Source: Actinomycetes bacterium (lineage in GTDB: Bacteria; Actinomycetota; Actinomycetes; DATJPE01). Taken from it: 64,000 bases of DNA. This document shows positions 26,975-34,667 of this stretch, in pieces; within the stretch, counting starts at the first letter, position 1; each line of letters begins with the position of its first letter. The notes beneath the pieces are model-generated. The model did no database searches. It was not told where the DNA came from and saw nothing but the letters and a program-made list of their open reading frames with translations. The translations under genes were made by a program, and so were the position numbers. The stretch lies in the NCBI GenBank assembly GCA_035506535.1, contig DATJPE010000075.1, positions 1 to 64,000 on the forward strand, read 5' to 3'.

Positions 26975-28030
26975 GTGGCCGTCGTGCTCGTGGTGACCCG
27001 CAGCCCCAACCTCGCGCTGGCGCTGGGCGGGTCCGGGTCCGCCCACGACGTCATCGAGGTCCGCCCTCCGGGGCTGGCGGCCTGGCTGTCGGGGCCGGCC
27101 CGCCCGACGCCGGCCGTCGTGGTCATCGCCCAGCCCTGGCCGGAGGACGCCCTGGCGACCCTGTTCCGGCTGCGCGACGCCGGGGTGTCCGCACCGGCGC
27201 TGATCCTCTCCGGAGACGGGGACGCCTGGGCGGCCCTGGAGGACACCGCACCGGGCGGGGACCCGGCGTCGCGCCTGCTGCCTCTCCCGGTCACCGGACC
27301 GGACCTGGTGGCCGCGGTCGAGGGGGCGCTGGGGGCCCCCTCGGCGCCGACCGCCGTCGCGCCGACCCGGCTCGCGGGGCCGGCGGCGGCCCCGTCGCGT
27401 CCGGCCGACGAGCCGTCGGAGGCGGACGAGGCACCCGCACCGGTCCCGCCGGCCGGGCACGTCATCGACCTTCGAGGCGGCGAGGCGGAGCAGGCGCGCG
27501 CCGCCGACGTCCGCGCCGCGGTGCGGCGCCTGCTCGAGCAGGTCGACGAGGTGTACGGCGTGCCCGAGAGCGCGGCCGTGGTCCTCGCGGAGGCTCGGGC
27601 GCGGGTCGGCGCGGACGCCGCGGTCCTGCTCGTGGCCGACGGCGAGCGCTGGCGCCCGGCGGCGGTCGAGGGGCTGACGGACGAGGAACGGGTGGACGTG
27701 CTCCCCCCGTCGTCCTGGGTGGCCTCGACGATCGGCTCGGCCCGCCGTGGCCTCGTCGTCGAGGACACCGACCTGGCCCGGGAACGCCTCGACGGCGTCG
27801 GACTCGGCGCGCGGCGCCACGTCCTCGTGGCTCCGATGGCCCCGTCCGGGGCCGTCGTCGTCCTCGCCAGGGAGGACCCGGCGTTCACCGACGGCGAGGT
27901 GTCCTCGCTCGTCGACCTGGCCGAGGAGGCCGGGCCTCTGCTCGTGGCCGCGCAGGACGCCCGCTCGCTGGCCAGGGCGCTGGCCCCGTTGCGTGACGTG
28001 GAGGCCCTCCCCGAGCGCGTGTCCGGCTGA
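26975..28030 (+). CDS. GAF-like regulatory protein in the tad operon
   Basis: This 351-residue protein has not been recognised with certainty. The first ~125 residues read like a degenerate receiver (LVVTRSPNLALAL, then VVVIAQPWPEDALATLFRLRDAG), without a clear Asp triad. A Pro/Ala linker follows. From about residue 180 there is a GAF-like domain (a helix followed by DAAVLLVADGERWRPAAVEGL). GTG 26975 starts 3 bases after tadC and precedes the kinase gene by 30 bases, so it probably belongs to pilus regulation. Confidence 0.55.
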   Translation: MAVVLVVTRSPNLALALGGSGSAHDVIEVRPPGLAAWLSGPARPTPAVVVIAQPWPEDALATLFRLRDAGVSAPALILSGDGDAWAALEDTAPGGDPASRLLPLPVTGPDLVAAVEGALGAPSAPTAVAPTRLAGPAAAPSRPADEPSEADEAPAPVPPAGHVIDLRGGEAEQARAADVRAAVRRLLEQVDEVYGVPESAAVVLAEARARVGADAAVLLVADGERWRPAAVEGLTDEERVDVLPPSSWVASTIGSARRGLVVEDTDLARERLDGVGLGARRHVLVAPMAPSGAVVVLAREDPAFTDGEVSSLVDLAEEAGPLLVAAQDARSLARALAPLRDVEALPERVSG

Positions 28031-28060
28031 TCCCCGCCCTCGTCTGTCAGTCTTGACCCT

Positions 28061-29701
28061 GTGGCAGGGGTGACGCGCGTCCGGGTCGACGTCCGCATGA
28101 CCGTCGTCCTGGTCCGGATGTTCGTCTACGCGGTCTGTCTCACCCTCGTCCTGCTCAGCGGGACCATCCCCAACCACGGCCTCACGGTGGTCGGCCTGTT
28201 CGTCGTGGCCGTCGCGGCGAGCGTGCCGAGCGGCTCGGACACGGTGAACCGCTGGCGGCCGGTGGGCGAGGCGGTGGCCACCGTGGCGCTCACCTGCGGC
28301 ACCGGGCACGTCGAGCAGGCCCTGCTCCCCTACCTGATCGCCCCGGCGCTGGACGCGGGACTGCTGGGCGGGCTGCGGGTCGTGCTCTACGAGACCGGGT
28401 TCGCCTCCGCCACCCTGCTGGTGTGCGGCTTCCTCGAGCAGCCCGACGACATCCGCGACTTCACCTCCTTCGCTGCGCAGTGGGTCGTGCTCTCCCTGGC
28501 CGTCGGCCTGCTGGCCGCGTGGGTACGCCGGATCCGGGTCCAGCAGGCGGTCAACTCCTCCTCGTCCTACGCGGCGGCCTATCGCCTGCTCTCCCAGCTG
28601 CGCCTGGTCTCGAGGCAGCTCTCCGGCGGCCTGGACGCCGTCGTGCTGGGCCAGGCGATGCTGCAGGGGATCCGGGCCCGGCTGCGCTACGCGCGCGCCG
28701 CGCTCTTCGTGCGCTCCGAGGGCGGTCGGCTGATCCCCCTGGCGTGCGCCGGGACCGACCGGGTCGACTGGACGCCGGCCATCGACGACGACTCGCCGTG
28801 GGCCGAGGCCTGGTCGACCGGCGCCCCGCAGCGGGTGGGCCAGACGTTCACCGCCGGCGAGGGCGGCTTCGCGGCGGTGCTCCCGCTGCGGGTCGGCATG
28901 CGCACGATCGGGCTGGTGGGGGTCGAGCGCGTCGAGGCGCCCTTCCACGACGACGCGCTGGCCGACGCGGAGGCGCTGCTCGACGAGGGCGCGCTGCGGC
29001 TGGAGACCGCGCTGCTGTTCAGCGAGATCCGCCAGATCGCCACCGCGGAGGAGCGCCGCCGGGTCGCGCGGGAGATCCACGACGGGATCGCCCAAGAGCT
29101 CGCCTCGCTGGGCTACGCGGTCGACGACATGTCCTACCGCGCCACCGACGAGGAGGCCCGCGAGCAGCTGCAGGCACTGCGCCGCGAGATCACCCGGATC
29201 ATCAGCGAGCTGCGACTGTCGATCTTCGACCTGCGCAGCGAGGTGCAGCCGTCGGCCGGCCTGGCCACGGCCCTGTCGGACTACGCCCGCCAGGTTGGGG
29301 CCACCTCGCACCTGACCGTGCACCTCGTGCTCGACGAGTCGCCGTCTCGCCTGCGGGCCGACGTCGAGACCGAGCTGCTGCGGATCGCGCAGGAGGCCAT
29401 CACCAACGTCCGCAAGCACGCCGGGGCGCGCACACTCTGGGTCACCTGCCGGATCGCGCCTCCGGCGGCGCTCCTGCGAGTCGAGGACGACGGGCGCGGG
29501 CTGGGCCCGGGACGACTCGACAGCTACGGGTTGGAGATCATGAAGGAGCGGGCTGCCAGGATCGGGGCCAGCCTCAACGTCGCCGAGCGTGACGAGCGTG
29601 GCACGGTGGTGGAGGTCGTCATCGGCGGCCAGGAAGAGCCGGGTGGGCGTACCCGGCGGGAGGGAGAGCTCGGTGCCCACGACAGTGCTGCTCGTCGATG
29701 A
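28061..29701 (+). CDS. Sensor histidine kinase (NarL-type, HisKA_3)
   Basis: The 546-residue kinase has about five membrane helices in residues 12-165, a GAF-like domain at about 190-330, then HisKA_3 dimerisation with the phospho-acceptor in RRRVAREIHDGIAQELASLG and an ATPase part with EAITNVRKHAGA and VEDDGRGLG. GTG 28061. The last 29 bases overlap the response regulator gene. The signal is unknown; its place between tadC and the flp genes suggests it controls the Tad pilus. Confidence 0.88.
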   Translation: MAGVTRVRVDVRMTVVLVRMFVYAVCLTLVLLSGTIPNHGLTVVGLFVVAVAASVPSGSDTVNRWRPVGEAVATVALTCGTGHVEQALLPYLIAPALDAGLLGGLRVVLYETGFASATLLVCGFLEQPDDIRDFTSFAAQWVVLSLAVGLLAAWVRRIRVQQAVNSSSSYAAAYRLLSQLRLVSRQLSGGLDAVVLGQAMLQGIRARLRYARAALFVRSEGGRLIPLACAGTDRVDWTPAIDDDSPWAEAWSTGAPQRVGQTFTAGEGGFAAVLPLRVGMRTIGLVGVERVEAPFHDDALADAEALLDEGALRLETALLFSEIRQIATAEERRRVAREIHDGIAQELASLGYAVDDMSYRATDEEAREQLQALRREITRIISELRLSIFDLRSEVQPSAGLATALSDYARQVGATSHLTVHLVLDESPSRLRADVETELLRIAQEAITNVRKHAGARTLWVTCRIAPPAALLRVEDDGRGLGPGRLDSYGLEIMKERAARIGASLNVAERDERGTVVEVVIGGQEEPGGRTRREGELGAHDSAARR

Positions 29702-30317
29702 CCACGAGCTGATCAGGCAGGGGCTGCGGCGGGCGTTCGAGCGAAGCGGCGACTTCGAGGTCCTCGCCGAGTCGGGAACGGTGAGCGACGGGGTCCGTCA
29801 GGCTGGCGCCCTGCGGCCGGACGTCGTCGTGGTCGACGTACGGCTGCCGGACGGCAGCGGGCTCGAGCTGGTCCGCCAGATCCGCGGGGAGCGCGACGAC
29901 ATCGGGATCGTGGTCCTCACCATGTACGCCGGCGACGAGCAGCTGTTCGCGGCGCTGGACGCGGGGGCCAGCGCGTTCGTGCCCAAGGACGCTCCCACCG
30001 ACGACGTGGTGGCCGCTGCCCGACACGCCGCGGCGAACCCCCGCGCGTTCACCGCGAGCGACCTCGGCGAGGCGATGAAGCGCCGCCTGACCCCGACCGG
30101 GCCTCAGCTGTCCCCCCGGGAGAAGGAGGTGCTGCAGCTGCTCGCCGACGGTCTCGGCGTCGCCCAGATCTCCCGACGGCTCTACATCAGCGAGTCGACG
30201 ACGAAGACCCACATCTCGAAGCTGTACGAGAAGCTGGGTGCCGCCAACCGGGCACAGGCGCTGATGACCGCGCTGCGACTGGGACTGATCAAGCAGGACG
30301 GCCCGTCGCCGCTGTGA
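29673..30317 (+). CDS. Response regulator, NarL/FixJ type
   Basis: The 214-residue protein has a receiver domain with acidic pair VDDHE, phospho-acceptor Asp in VVVVDVRLPDGSG, and the Lys in FVPKDAP. A LuxR-type HTH follows (LSPREKEVLQLLADGLGVAQ, then the recognition part STTKTHISKLYEKLG). GTG 29673 overlaps the kinase gene, and its stop codon overlaps the start of the first pilin gene. The regulator and pilin are thus made from one mRNA. Confidence 0.92.
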   Translation: MPTTVLLVDDHELIRQGLRRAFERSGDFEVLAESGTVSDGVRQAGALRPDVVVVDVRLPDGSGLELVRQIRGERDDIGIVVLTMYAGDEQLFAALDAGASAFVPKDAPTDDVVAAARHAAANPRAFTASDLGEAMKRRLTPTGPQLSPREKEVLQLLADGLGVAQISRRLYISESTTKTHISKLYEKLGAANRAQALMTALRLGLIKQDGPSPL

Positions 30318-30493
30318 GCGGACGCGACGCGGGGGTCTCCGCGGTCGAGTACGCCCTGCTGCTCGCCGGGATCATCCTCGTCGTCATCGCTTCGGTCGTG
30401 GCGCTCACCCGCGTCGTCGGGGAGCGGTACACGACCGACTGCACCCAGGTGGGGACCGGCGGGGTGAGCGCCGCCCCGAGCCCCTGCCCCTAG
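30314..30493 (+). CDS. Flp-type pilin 1 (small)
   Basis: The 59-residue product of GTG 30314 reads VSGRDAG followed by VSAVEYALLLAGIILVVIAS, an unmistakable Flp pilin pattern with Gly before the predicted cut and the Glu at position 5 of the mature form. The very short leader is 7 residues. A short C-terminal part has two Cys. It overlaps the response regulator stop by 4 bases. It is short enough to be missed by gene finders with a 60-codon limit. Confidence 0.87.
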   Translation: MSGRDAGVSAVEYALLLAGIILVVIASVVALTRVVGERYTTDCTQVGTGGVSAAPSPCP

Positions 30494-30513
30494 CCACGGG
30501 GTCCGAACCGAGG

Positions 30514-30539
30514 ATCCCCGGGTCCTCCATTCGGGGGAT
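30514..30539 (+). other. Hairpin between pilin genes 1 and 2
   Basis: ATCCCC (30514-30519) pairs with GGGGAT (30534-30539), extendable by further G-C pairs. It lies in the 150-base gap between the first two pilin genes (30494-30643). The gap also has weaker inverted pairs, CATCG/CGATG, and ends in the AGGAAGGA ribosome site of pilin 2. It may be a processing or attenuating structure. No T-run follows, so a terminator is not established. Confidence 0.4.
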
Positions 30540-30643
30540 GGCAACGGGACCGCTGGCCCGATGACGGTGGGTGCCCATCGCCCTTCACGATGGTGAGGCT
30601 GGGCTCGAGGGGGGCTCAGCAGTTCGTCACAGGAAGGACCTGG

Positions 30644-30865
30644 ATGTTCGCGCGCGTACGCCGCACCCTGAACGCACGTGGGGAGGACGGCGCGTCGGCG
30701 GTCGAGTACGCCCTGCTGGTCGCTGCGATCGCGGCCCTGATCATCGTCGTGGTCTTCGCCTTCGGTGGTCTGGTCCGCAGCATCTTCCAGAACACCTGCA
30801 ACGACCTGAAGGACAAGACGAGCAACTCCAGCTCCGACTGCGGCAACGGGAGCAGCGGGGGCTGA
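30644..30865 (+). CDS. Flp-type pilin 2 (major pilin candidate)
   Basis: The 73-residue product has a basic leader (MFARVRRTLNARGEDG) and the mature start ASAVEYALLVAAIAALIIVV, with Gly at -1 and Glu at +5 (consensus G|xxxxEY). The rest is a short hydrophilic tail with two Cys and many Ser/Asn. ATG 30644 has AGGAAGGA upstream. With the strongest ribosome site of the three, it is the best candidate for the main pilus subunit. Confidence 0.92.
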   Translation: MFARVRRTLNARGEDGASAVEYALLVAAIAALIIVVVFAFGGLVRSIFQNTCNDLKDKTSNSSSDCGNGSSGG

Positions 30866-30909
30866 CCGGCGACGGCCGGTGCCCGCCGTTCCCGTGCACC
30901 ACCACCACC

Positions 30910-30949
30910 GACGTCGGTCGAAGCCCCGGCGTCGGAGCGACCCGACGTC
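30910..30949 (+). other. Hairpin between pilin genes 2 and 3
   Basis: GACGTCGGTCG (30910-30920) pairs with CGACCCGACGTC (30938-30949), 11 base pairs with one bulged C. It lies just before the poly-G ribosome site of pilin 3 (30951-30959). It could lower read-through or protect the upstream mRNA; both are inferences. Confidence 0.5.
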
Positions 30950-30964
30950 CTGGGGGGGACCGTC

Positions 30965-31174
30965 ATGGACCACACCGTGCCCGACGACGGCCGCACGGCC
31001 ACCGTCGACGAACGTCGAAGCCTCGCGAGCGAGTACGCGCTCGCCGCGGCGACCCTGCTGACCGTCCTCGTGGTGGCCGGCGTCGCCGCCCTCACCGCCC
31101 ACCACCTGCTCGGCCAGGGGTGCGAGAGCCTGGCTCAGTCCGCGAGCGCGACCGTCCCGGCCGTCTGCCGCTGA
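30965..31174 (+). CDS. Divergent Flp-like pilin 3
   Basis: The 69-residue product of ATG 30965 has an N-terminal acidic/charged stretch, then SLASEYALAAATLLTVLVVAG, which keeps the EYAL of Flp pilins, and a tail with two Cys like pilins 1 and 2. Arg stands where the other two have Gly at -1, and the pre-helix residues are unusual, so normal prepilin-peptidase cutting is doubtful. Its last 40 bases run antisense to the PAP2 gene. It may be a minor or membrane-retained subunit, or a decaying copy. Confidence 0.65.
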   Translation: MDHTVPDDGRTATVDERRSLASEYALAAATLLTVLVVAGVAALTAHHLLGQGCESLAQSASATVPAVCR

Positions 31175-32154
31175 TCGATGCCGCCCGGCGGCCGGGCGGT
31201 GTCGGAGAGGCCCATGTCGCGCTCCAGACGCACGATCCGGCGGCGCTCGCGCCAGCGCTCCCACGCCCCGACCGCGAGCATCGTGGCCACGGCGTAGAGC
31301 CACCCGAGGAGCACGTCGGTGACGTAGTGCTCCCCGCAGTAGACCAGCGCCAGCCCCATCGCCACCGGGTAGGCGAACAGCCACAGCCGGGGCCACACGG
31401 GACGGCGTTCGAAGATGAGGAACAACGCGATGAGCATCGAGAATCCGGCGTGCAGCGACGGGACCGCCGCGACGTAGTTCGCGTGAGCCGAACCGACCCG
31501 CAGCCAGTGCTCCGTGGGGGCCATGTGCAGGGCCGCCATCCCGTGCCCGGTGATCGGGCGCACCCCGGTGATGTAGCCCTGGTAGTCAGCCAGCCAGGGC
31601 GGCGCGGCCGGGTAGAGCACGTACGTGGCCAGGCCGGCGATCGCCAGCACGAGGAAGCGCCGCATGAAGCGGGCCCAGCGCCGCCGGGACACGATGTACA
31701 GGGCGGTCCCGAGCGCGAACGTGGCGATGAAGTGCGACAGGTAGACCAGTCCGGCGGCCTCGTCGTACCAGTGCACGACGGAGGGGTTGTAGAAGTGCGC
31801 CTGCAGCCACGCGGTCGGCACGACGCCGTGGAAGAGCAGCTTGTCGGTGTCGATCGTCCAGGTGTAGTGCGTGGGGATGCCGAGCATGGTCGCCCAGCCG
31901 CGGGTGTAGTCGTAGAGCCACAGGACGGCGAAGAGCGGCAGCCAATCGAGCAGGATGCGGTGCACCTTCACCCCGCGGCCCACGTTGGCCACGAGGATCA
32001 CGACGAGGACCCAGATCATCTGGCCGAGCCGGGTGACGGGCGGGCCCATGATCCACCACGAGTAGAAGAACGCGCCGACGGCGAGCAGGACGGCCAGGGC
32101 GCGCCAGGAGACCAGGCGTCGGACCAGCACCAGGTCAGGAGAGAGCGCGGTCAC
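31135..32154 (-). CDS. PAP2-family membrane phosphatase / IPC-synthase-like
   Basis: This is a 339-residue polytopic membrane protein, with 6-7 hydrophobic helices. It has the PAP2/AUR1-type catalytic segments VPSLHAGFSM and CGEHYVTDVLLGW, with two His and an Asp of the catalytic triad. It probably acts on a phospholipid or lipid-linked phosphate in the envelope. GTG 32152-32154. It is downstream of pimB on the same strand with a 69-base gap, which includes no clear terminator. Confidence 0.8.
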   Translation of the reverse strand: MTALSPDLVLVRRLVSWRALAVLLAVGAFFYSWWIMGPPVTRLGQMIWVLVVILVANVGRGVKVHRILLDWLPLFAVLWLYDYTRGWATMLGIPTHYTWTIDTDKLLFHGVVPTAWLQAHFYNPSVVHWYDEAAGLVYLSHFIATFALGTALYIVSRRRWARFMRRFLVLAIAGLATYVLYPAAPPWLADYQGYITGVRPITGHGMAALHMAPTEHWLRVGSAHANYVAAVPSLHAGFSMLIALFLIFERRPVWPRLWLFAYPVAMGLALVYCGEHYVTDVLLGWLYAVATMLAVGAWERWRERRRIVRLERDMGLSDTARPPGGIDQRQTAGTVALAD

Positions 32155-32223
32155 CTGCTGTTCATCCCTTCGACGACGCTCGGCTTCCCCAACTTCCCCG
32201 CGACGTCAGACCAGGGTGCCACA

Positions 32224-33378
32224 TCACGGCCCCCGGACCGGCAGGGGGAGGTCCGGGTCGAGGAGCAGGGCCAGCCGGACGGCCGCCGTGTCCCACCGCC
32301 AGTCCCGCTCCACCCACGCGCGACCCGCTCGGCCCATGGCCGCGGCCAGTTCCGCGTCGCTGAGCAGCCGCGCGAGCCGCGCGACGACGGCGTCGAGGTC
32401 CGCTCCGGGCACGACGTAGCCGGTCTCCCCGTCCAGGACGGCGTCGGGGGCGCCGCCGGAGTCGCCGGCCAGGACCGGCAGCCCGGTCGCTGAGGCCTCG
32501 AGGTAGACGATGCCGAGGCCCTCGACGTCGAGGCCGCGGTGGCGCGTCCGGCACGGCATCGCGAAGACGTCGCCCGCCGCGTAGTGCAGGGCGAGCTCCG
32601 CGCCCGGCACCGACCCGGTCAGCACGACGTCGTCGGCCACGCCGAGCCGCTCGGCGAGGCCACGCAAGCGGTCGCGGTACGGGCCGCCGCCCACGAGCAG
32701 CAGGGCCACGCCGTCGACCTGCCGGCGCAGGGCGGGCAGCGCGCGGATCAGCGTGTCCTGGCCCTTGCGCGGCATCAGACGGGAGACGCACACGACGACC
32801 GGGCGTCCCTGCAGGCCGTACCGGGCACGGATGGCGCCACCGTCGAGCCCGGGCCGGAAGGTCGAGTCGTCCACGCCCGGGGTGAGCCGGACCAGCTTCG
32901 CGACGTCAGGGGCGGCCACGGCGGCTGCGATCCGGCCCCTGGTGTAGGCCCCCAGGAAGGTGAGCACGTCAACTCCGGCGGCCACCCGGCGCACCACCTG
33001 GGCGGTCCCGGGCAGCCCAGCCCAGCCGGCCTCGTGGCCGTGGGTCAAGGCGACGATGCGACGGGCTCCGGCGGCTCGCAGGCGGGGCGCGAGCAGACCC
33101 AGGGGCGCCGCCGCGCCGAACAGGACTCGGTCGCAGGAGAAGCCTCGCAGCAGCTCCGCGGCCCGCCCGCCCACGGCTGGGGTGGGCAGCAGCACCCGGT
33201 GCGGGTGGCGCACCACCGGGAAGGGCTGGACGGCGTCGAAGGCGGCGGCGCCGCGCCACTGGGAGGCGTACACGACGACCGAGTCAGCCTCTTGTCGCCG
33301 TAGCAGCTCGTGGACGAAGGTCTGGATGCCGCCGGGCCGCGGCGGGAAGTCGTTGGTCACCACCAGCGTCCGCGACAC
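32224..33378 (-). CDS. pimB: Phosphatidylinositol mannoside mannosyltransferase (PimB'-like)
   Basis: This is a GT-B glycosyltransferase of family 4, 384 residues. The N-terminus is VTNDFPPRPGGIQTFVHELL and the C-terminal half carries SRLMPRKGQDTLIRALP and the EX7E-like segment VEGLGIVYLEASATGLPV. In position and motifs it corresponds to M. tuberculosis PimB' (Rv2188c), which adds the second mannose of phosphatidylinositol mannosides. Start GTG 33376-33378. It follows the HETTH gene by 11 bases. Confidence 0.85.
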   Translation of the reverse strand: MSRTLVVTNDFPPRPGGIQTFVHELLRRQEADSVVVYASQWRGAAAFDAVQPFPVVRHPHRVLLPTPAVGGRAAELLRGFSCDRVLFGAAAPLGLLAPRLRAAGARRIVALTHGHEAGWAGLPGTAQVVRRVAAGVDVLTFLGAYTRGRIAAAVAAPDVAKLVRLTPGVDDSTFRPGLDGGAIRARYGLQGRPVVVCVSRLMPRKGQDTLIRALPALRRQVDGVALLLVGGGPYRDRLRGLAERLGVADDVVLTGSVPGAELALHYAAGDVFAMPCRTRHRGLDVEGLGIVYLEASATGLPVLAGDSGGAPDAVLDGETGYVVPGADLDAVVARLARLLSDAELAAAMGRAGRAWVERDWRWDTAAVRLALLLDPDLPLPVRGP

Positions 33379-33389
33379 GAGCGAGCACC

Positions 33390-34667
33390 CTAGTGCGCCA
33401 GCCTCCTCAGCTCGGCTCGCCAGGCAGCGGTGAAGGCAGCCAACGAGGTGCCCAGGTCGCGGCGCATGACCCGCGCGGTGGCCACGCCCGGGGCCGTGCC
33501 CGACCGGACCTCGGCGGTCACGTCCCGGAAGAACCGGCGCAGCCCGGCCGTCCCGTACGTGCGCACCAGCAGCCGGACGGCGACATCGGCGTCGGCGTAC
33601 GCGACGGCCCCGACCCGCGGGTCCGCGCCGCTGAAGGCGGCCGCCGACGGCAGCCGAGCCGGGGGTCCGGTCCGGGCAGCGGCGGCGAGGCCCGCCTGCG
33701 CGAGGACCCGCTCGGGCACGCCGGTGCCGGCGAAGCCCACCTCGTCGGCCACTCCCTCGGACAGCCAGGTCGGCGGCCCCGGGCGCGCGGCCGCCTGGGC
33801 CGCCACATGGGTCGTCTCGTGGGTCACCACCACGCGGCGCCCGAGGGCATCGAGCCGCGCCCAGACACCCGGGTTGGGATAGACGCGGCTGCCGACGAAG
33901 GCTCCGGGCGGCAGCCCCGGCGGGCCCTGGCCGGTGGTGACCGCGGCGAAGCCGGCCGCGAGAGCGGGCGCGTCCCCGATCTGGGCGGCGAACTCCCCCA
34001 GCGTCGCGGCACCGACGATCACCACCCGGCGGCTCCAGTCACCGCCCCAGAACCCGCTGACGCGGGGTACGGCTCGGGCGCCGGCCGCCGCCAGCGCGGC
34101 CAGGGTGCCCCGCGAGGCGTCGCCGACGCCCAGGGCCGGGCCGTCGGCGAGCGCGCGTAGGCGCGCCGGGGGCGGCGCGAGGTCGGCCAGGTCGGCCGGC
34201 CCGAGCGCGGCGTCGCGGACGACCACGGGCCGCCCGGCGGCATCGGGGCGCAGGGTGAGCTCCCGCCGGGTCACCAGGCCCACCTCCTCCCAGCCGAGCA
34301 GGCGCGTGGTCTCGCCGGCCCGCACGACAAGCGCGCCGCCCTCGACGCGAGCGCCGGTGAGGTAGCCACCTGGCGCCGGGGTGTCCGTCATGACGAGCCG
34401 GGGGCCGCCCAGCGGGGTGGCGGCCAGGGCTCGGGCACGCACGTGCGCCGCCACAGCGGCGCCCACCTGCGCCTCGGTCCACGCCCGGGGGCCCCCGAGC
34501 GTGAAGCCGACCGCGTGCTGCGGCTGGCTCGCCGGCGGCTGGCTGACCCGAGGCGGGGCGATCGGGCGCGCAACCGACCGGCCGGCGCGTGGCGTAGGGG
34601 CCAGGAGCAGGCCGGCGGCCGCGACGGCGGCCAGCGAGCCGGTCAGCAGGGCCCGCCGGCTCCTCAC
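33390..34667 (-). CDS. Exported HETTH protein (putative zinc metallopeptidase)
   Basis: The 425-residue protein has an N-terminal signal-type helix (RRALLTGSLAAVAAAGLLLAP). A mid-to-late zinc-peptidase-like motif VVVTHETTHVAAQ (HExxH) is followed by WLSEGVADEV, where Glu could be the third ligand of a gluzincin. The rest is Ala/Gly/Pro-rich. The GTG start overlaps the NlpC/P60 gene stop by 4 bases, so it is co-translated with a peptidoglycan hydrolase and likely acts in the envelope. The substrate is unknown. Confidence 0.68.
   Translation of the reverse strand: MRSRRALLTGSLAAVAAAGLLLAPTPRAGRSVARPIAPPRVSQPPASQPQHAVGFTLGGPRAWTEAQVGAAVAAHVRARALAATPLGGPRLVMTDTPAPGGYLTGARVEGGALVVRAGETTRLLGWEEVGLVTRRELTLRPDAAGRPVVVRDAALGPADLADLAPPPARLRALADGPALGVGDASRGTLAALAAAGARAVPRVSGFWGGDWSRRVVIVGAATLGEFAAQIGDAPALAAGFAAVTTGQGPPGLPPGAFVGSRVYPNPGVWARLDALGRRVVVTHETTHVAAQAAARPGPPTWLSEGVADEVGFAGTGVPERVLAQAGLAAAARTGPPARLPSAAAFSGADPRVGAVAYADADVAVRLLVRTYGTAGLRRFFRDVTAEVRSGTAPGVATARVMRRDLGTSLAAFTAAWRAELRRLAH

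Noticed and set aside
26018-29680. Open frame of 1220 codons on the minus strand
   Set aside because: It lies opposite tadC, the GAF-like gene and the kinase gene, whose products have clear domains. The long frame is of Arg/Gln/His-rich composition, typical of a shadow frame in GC-rich DNA.
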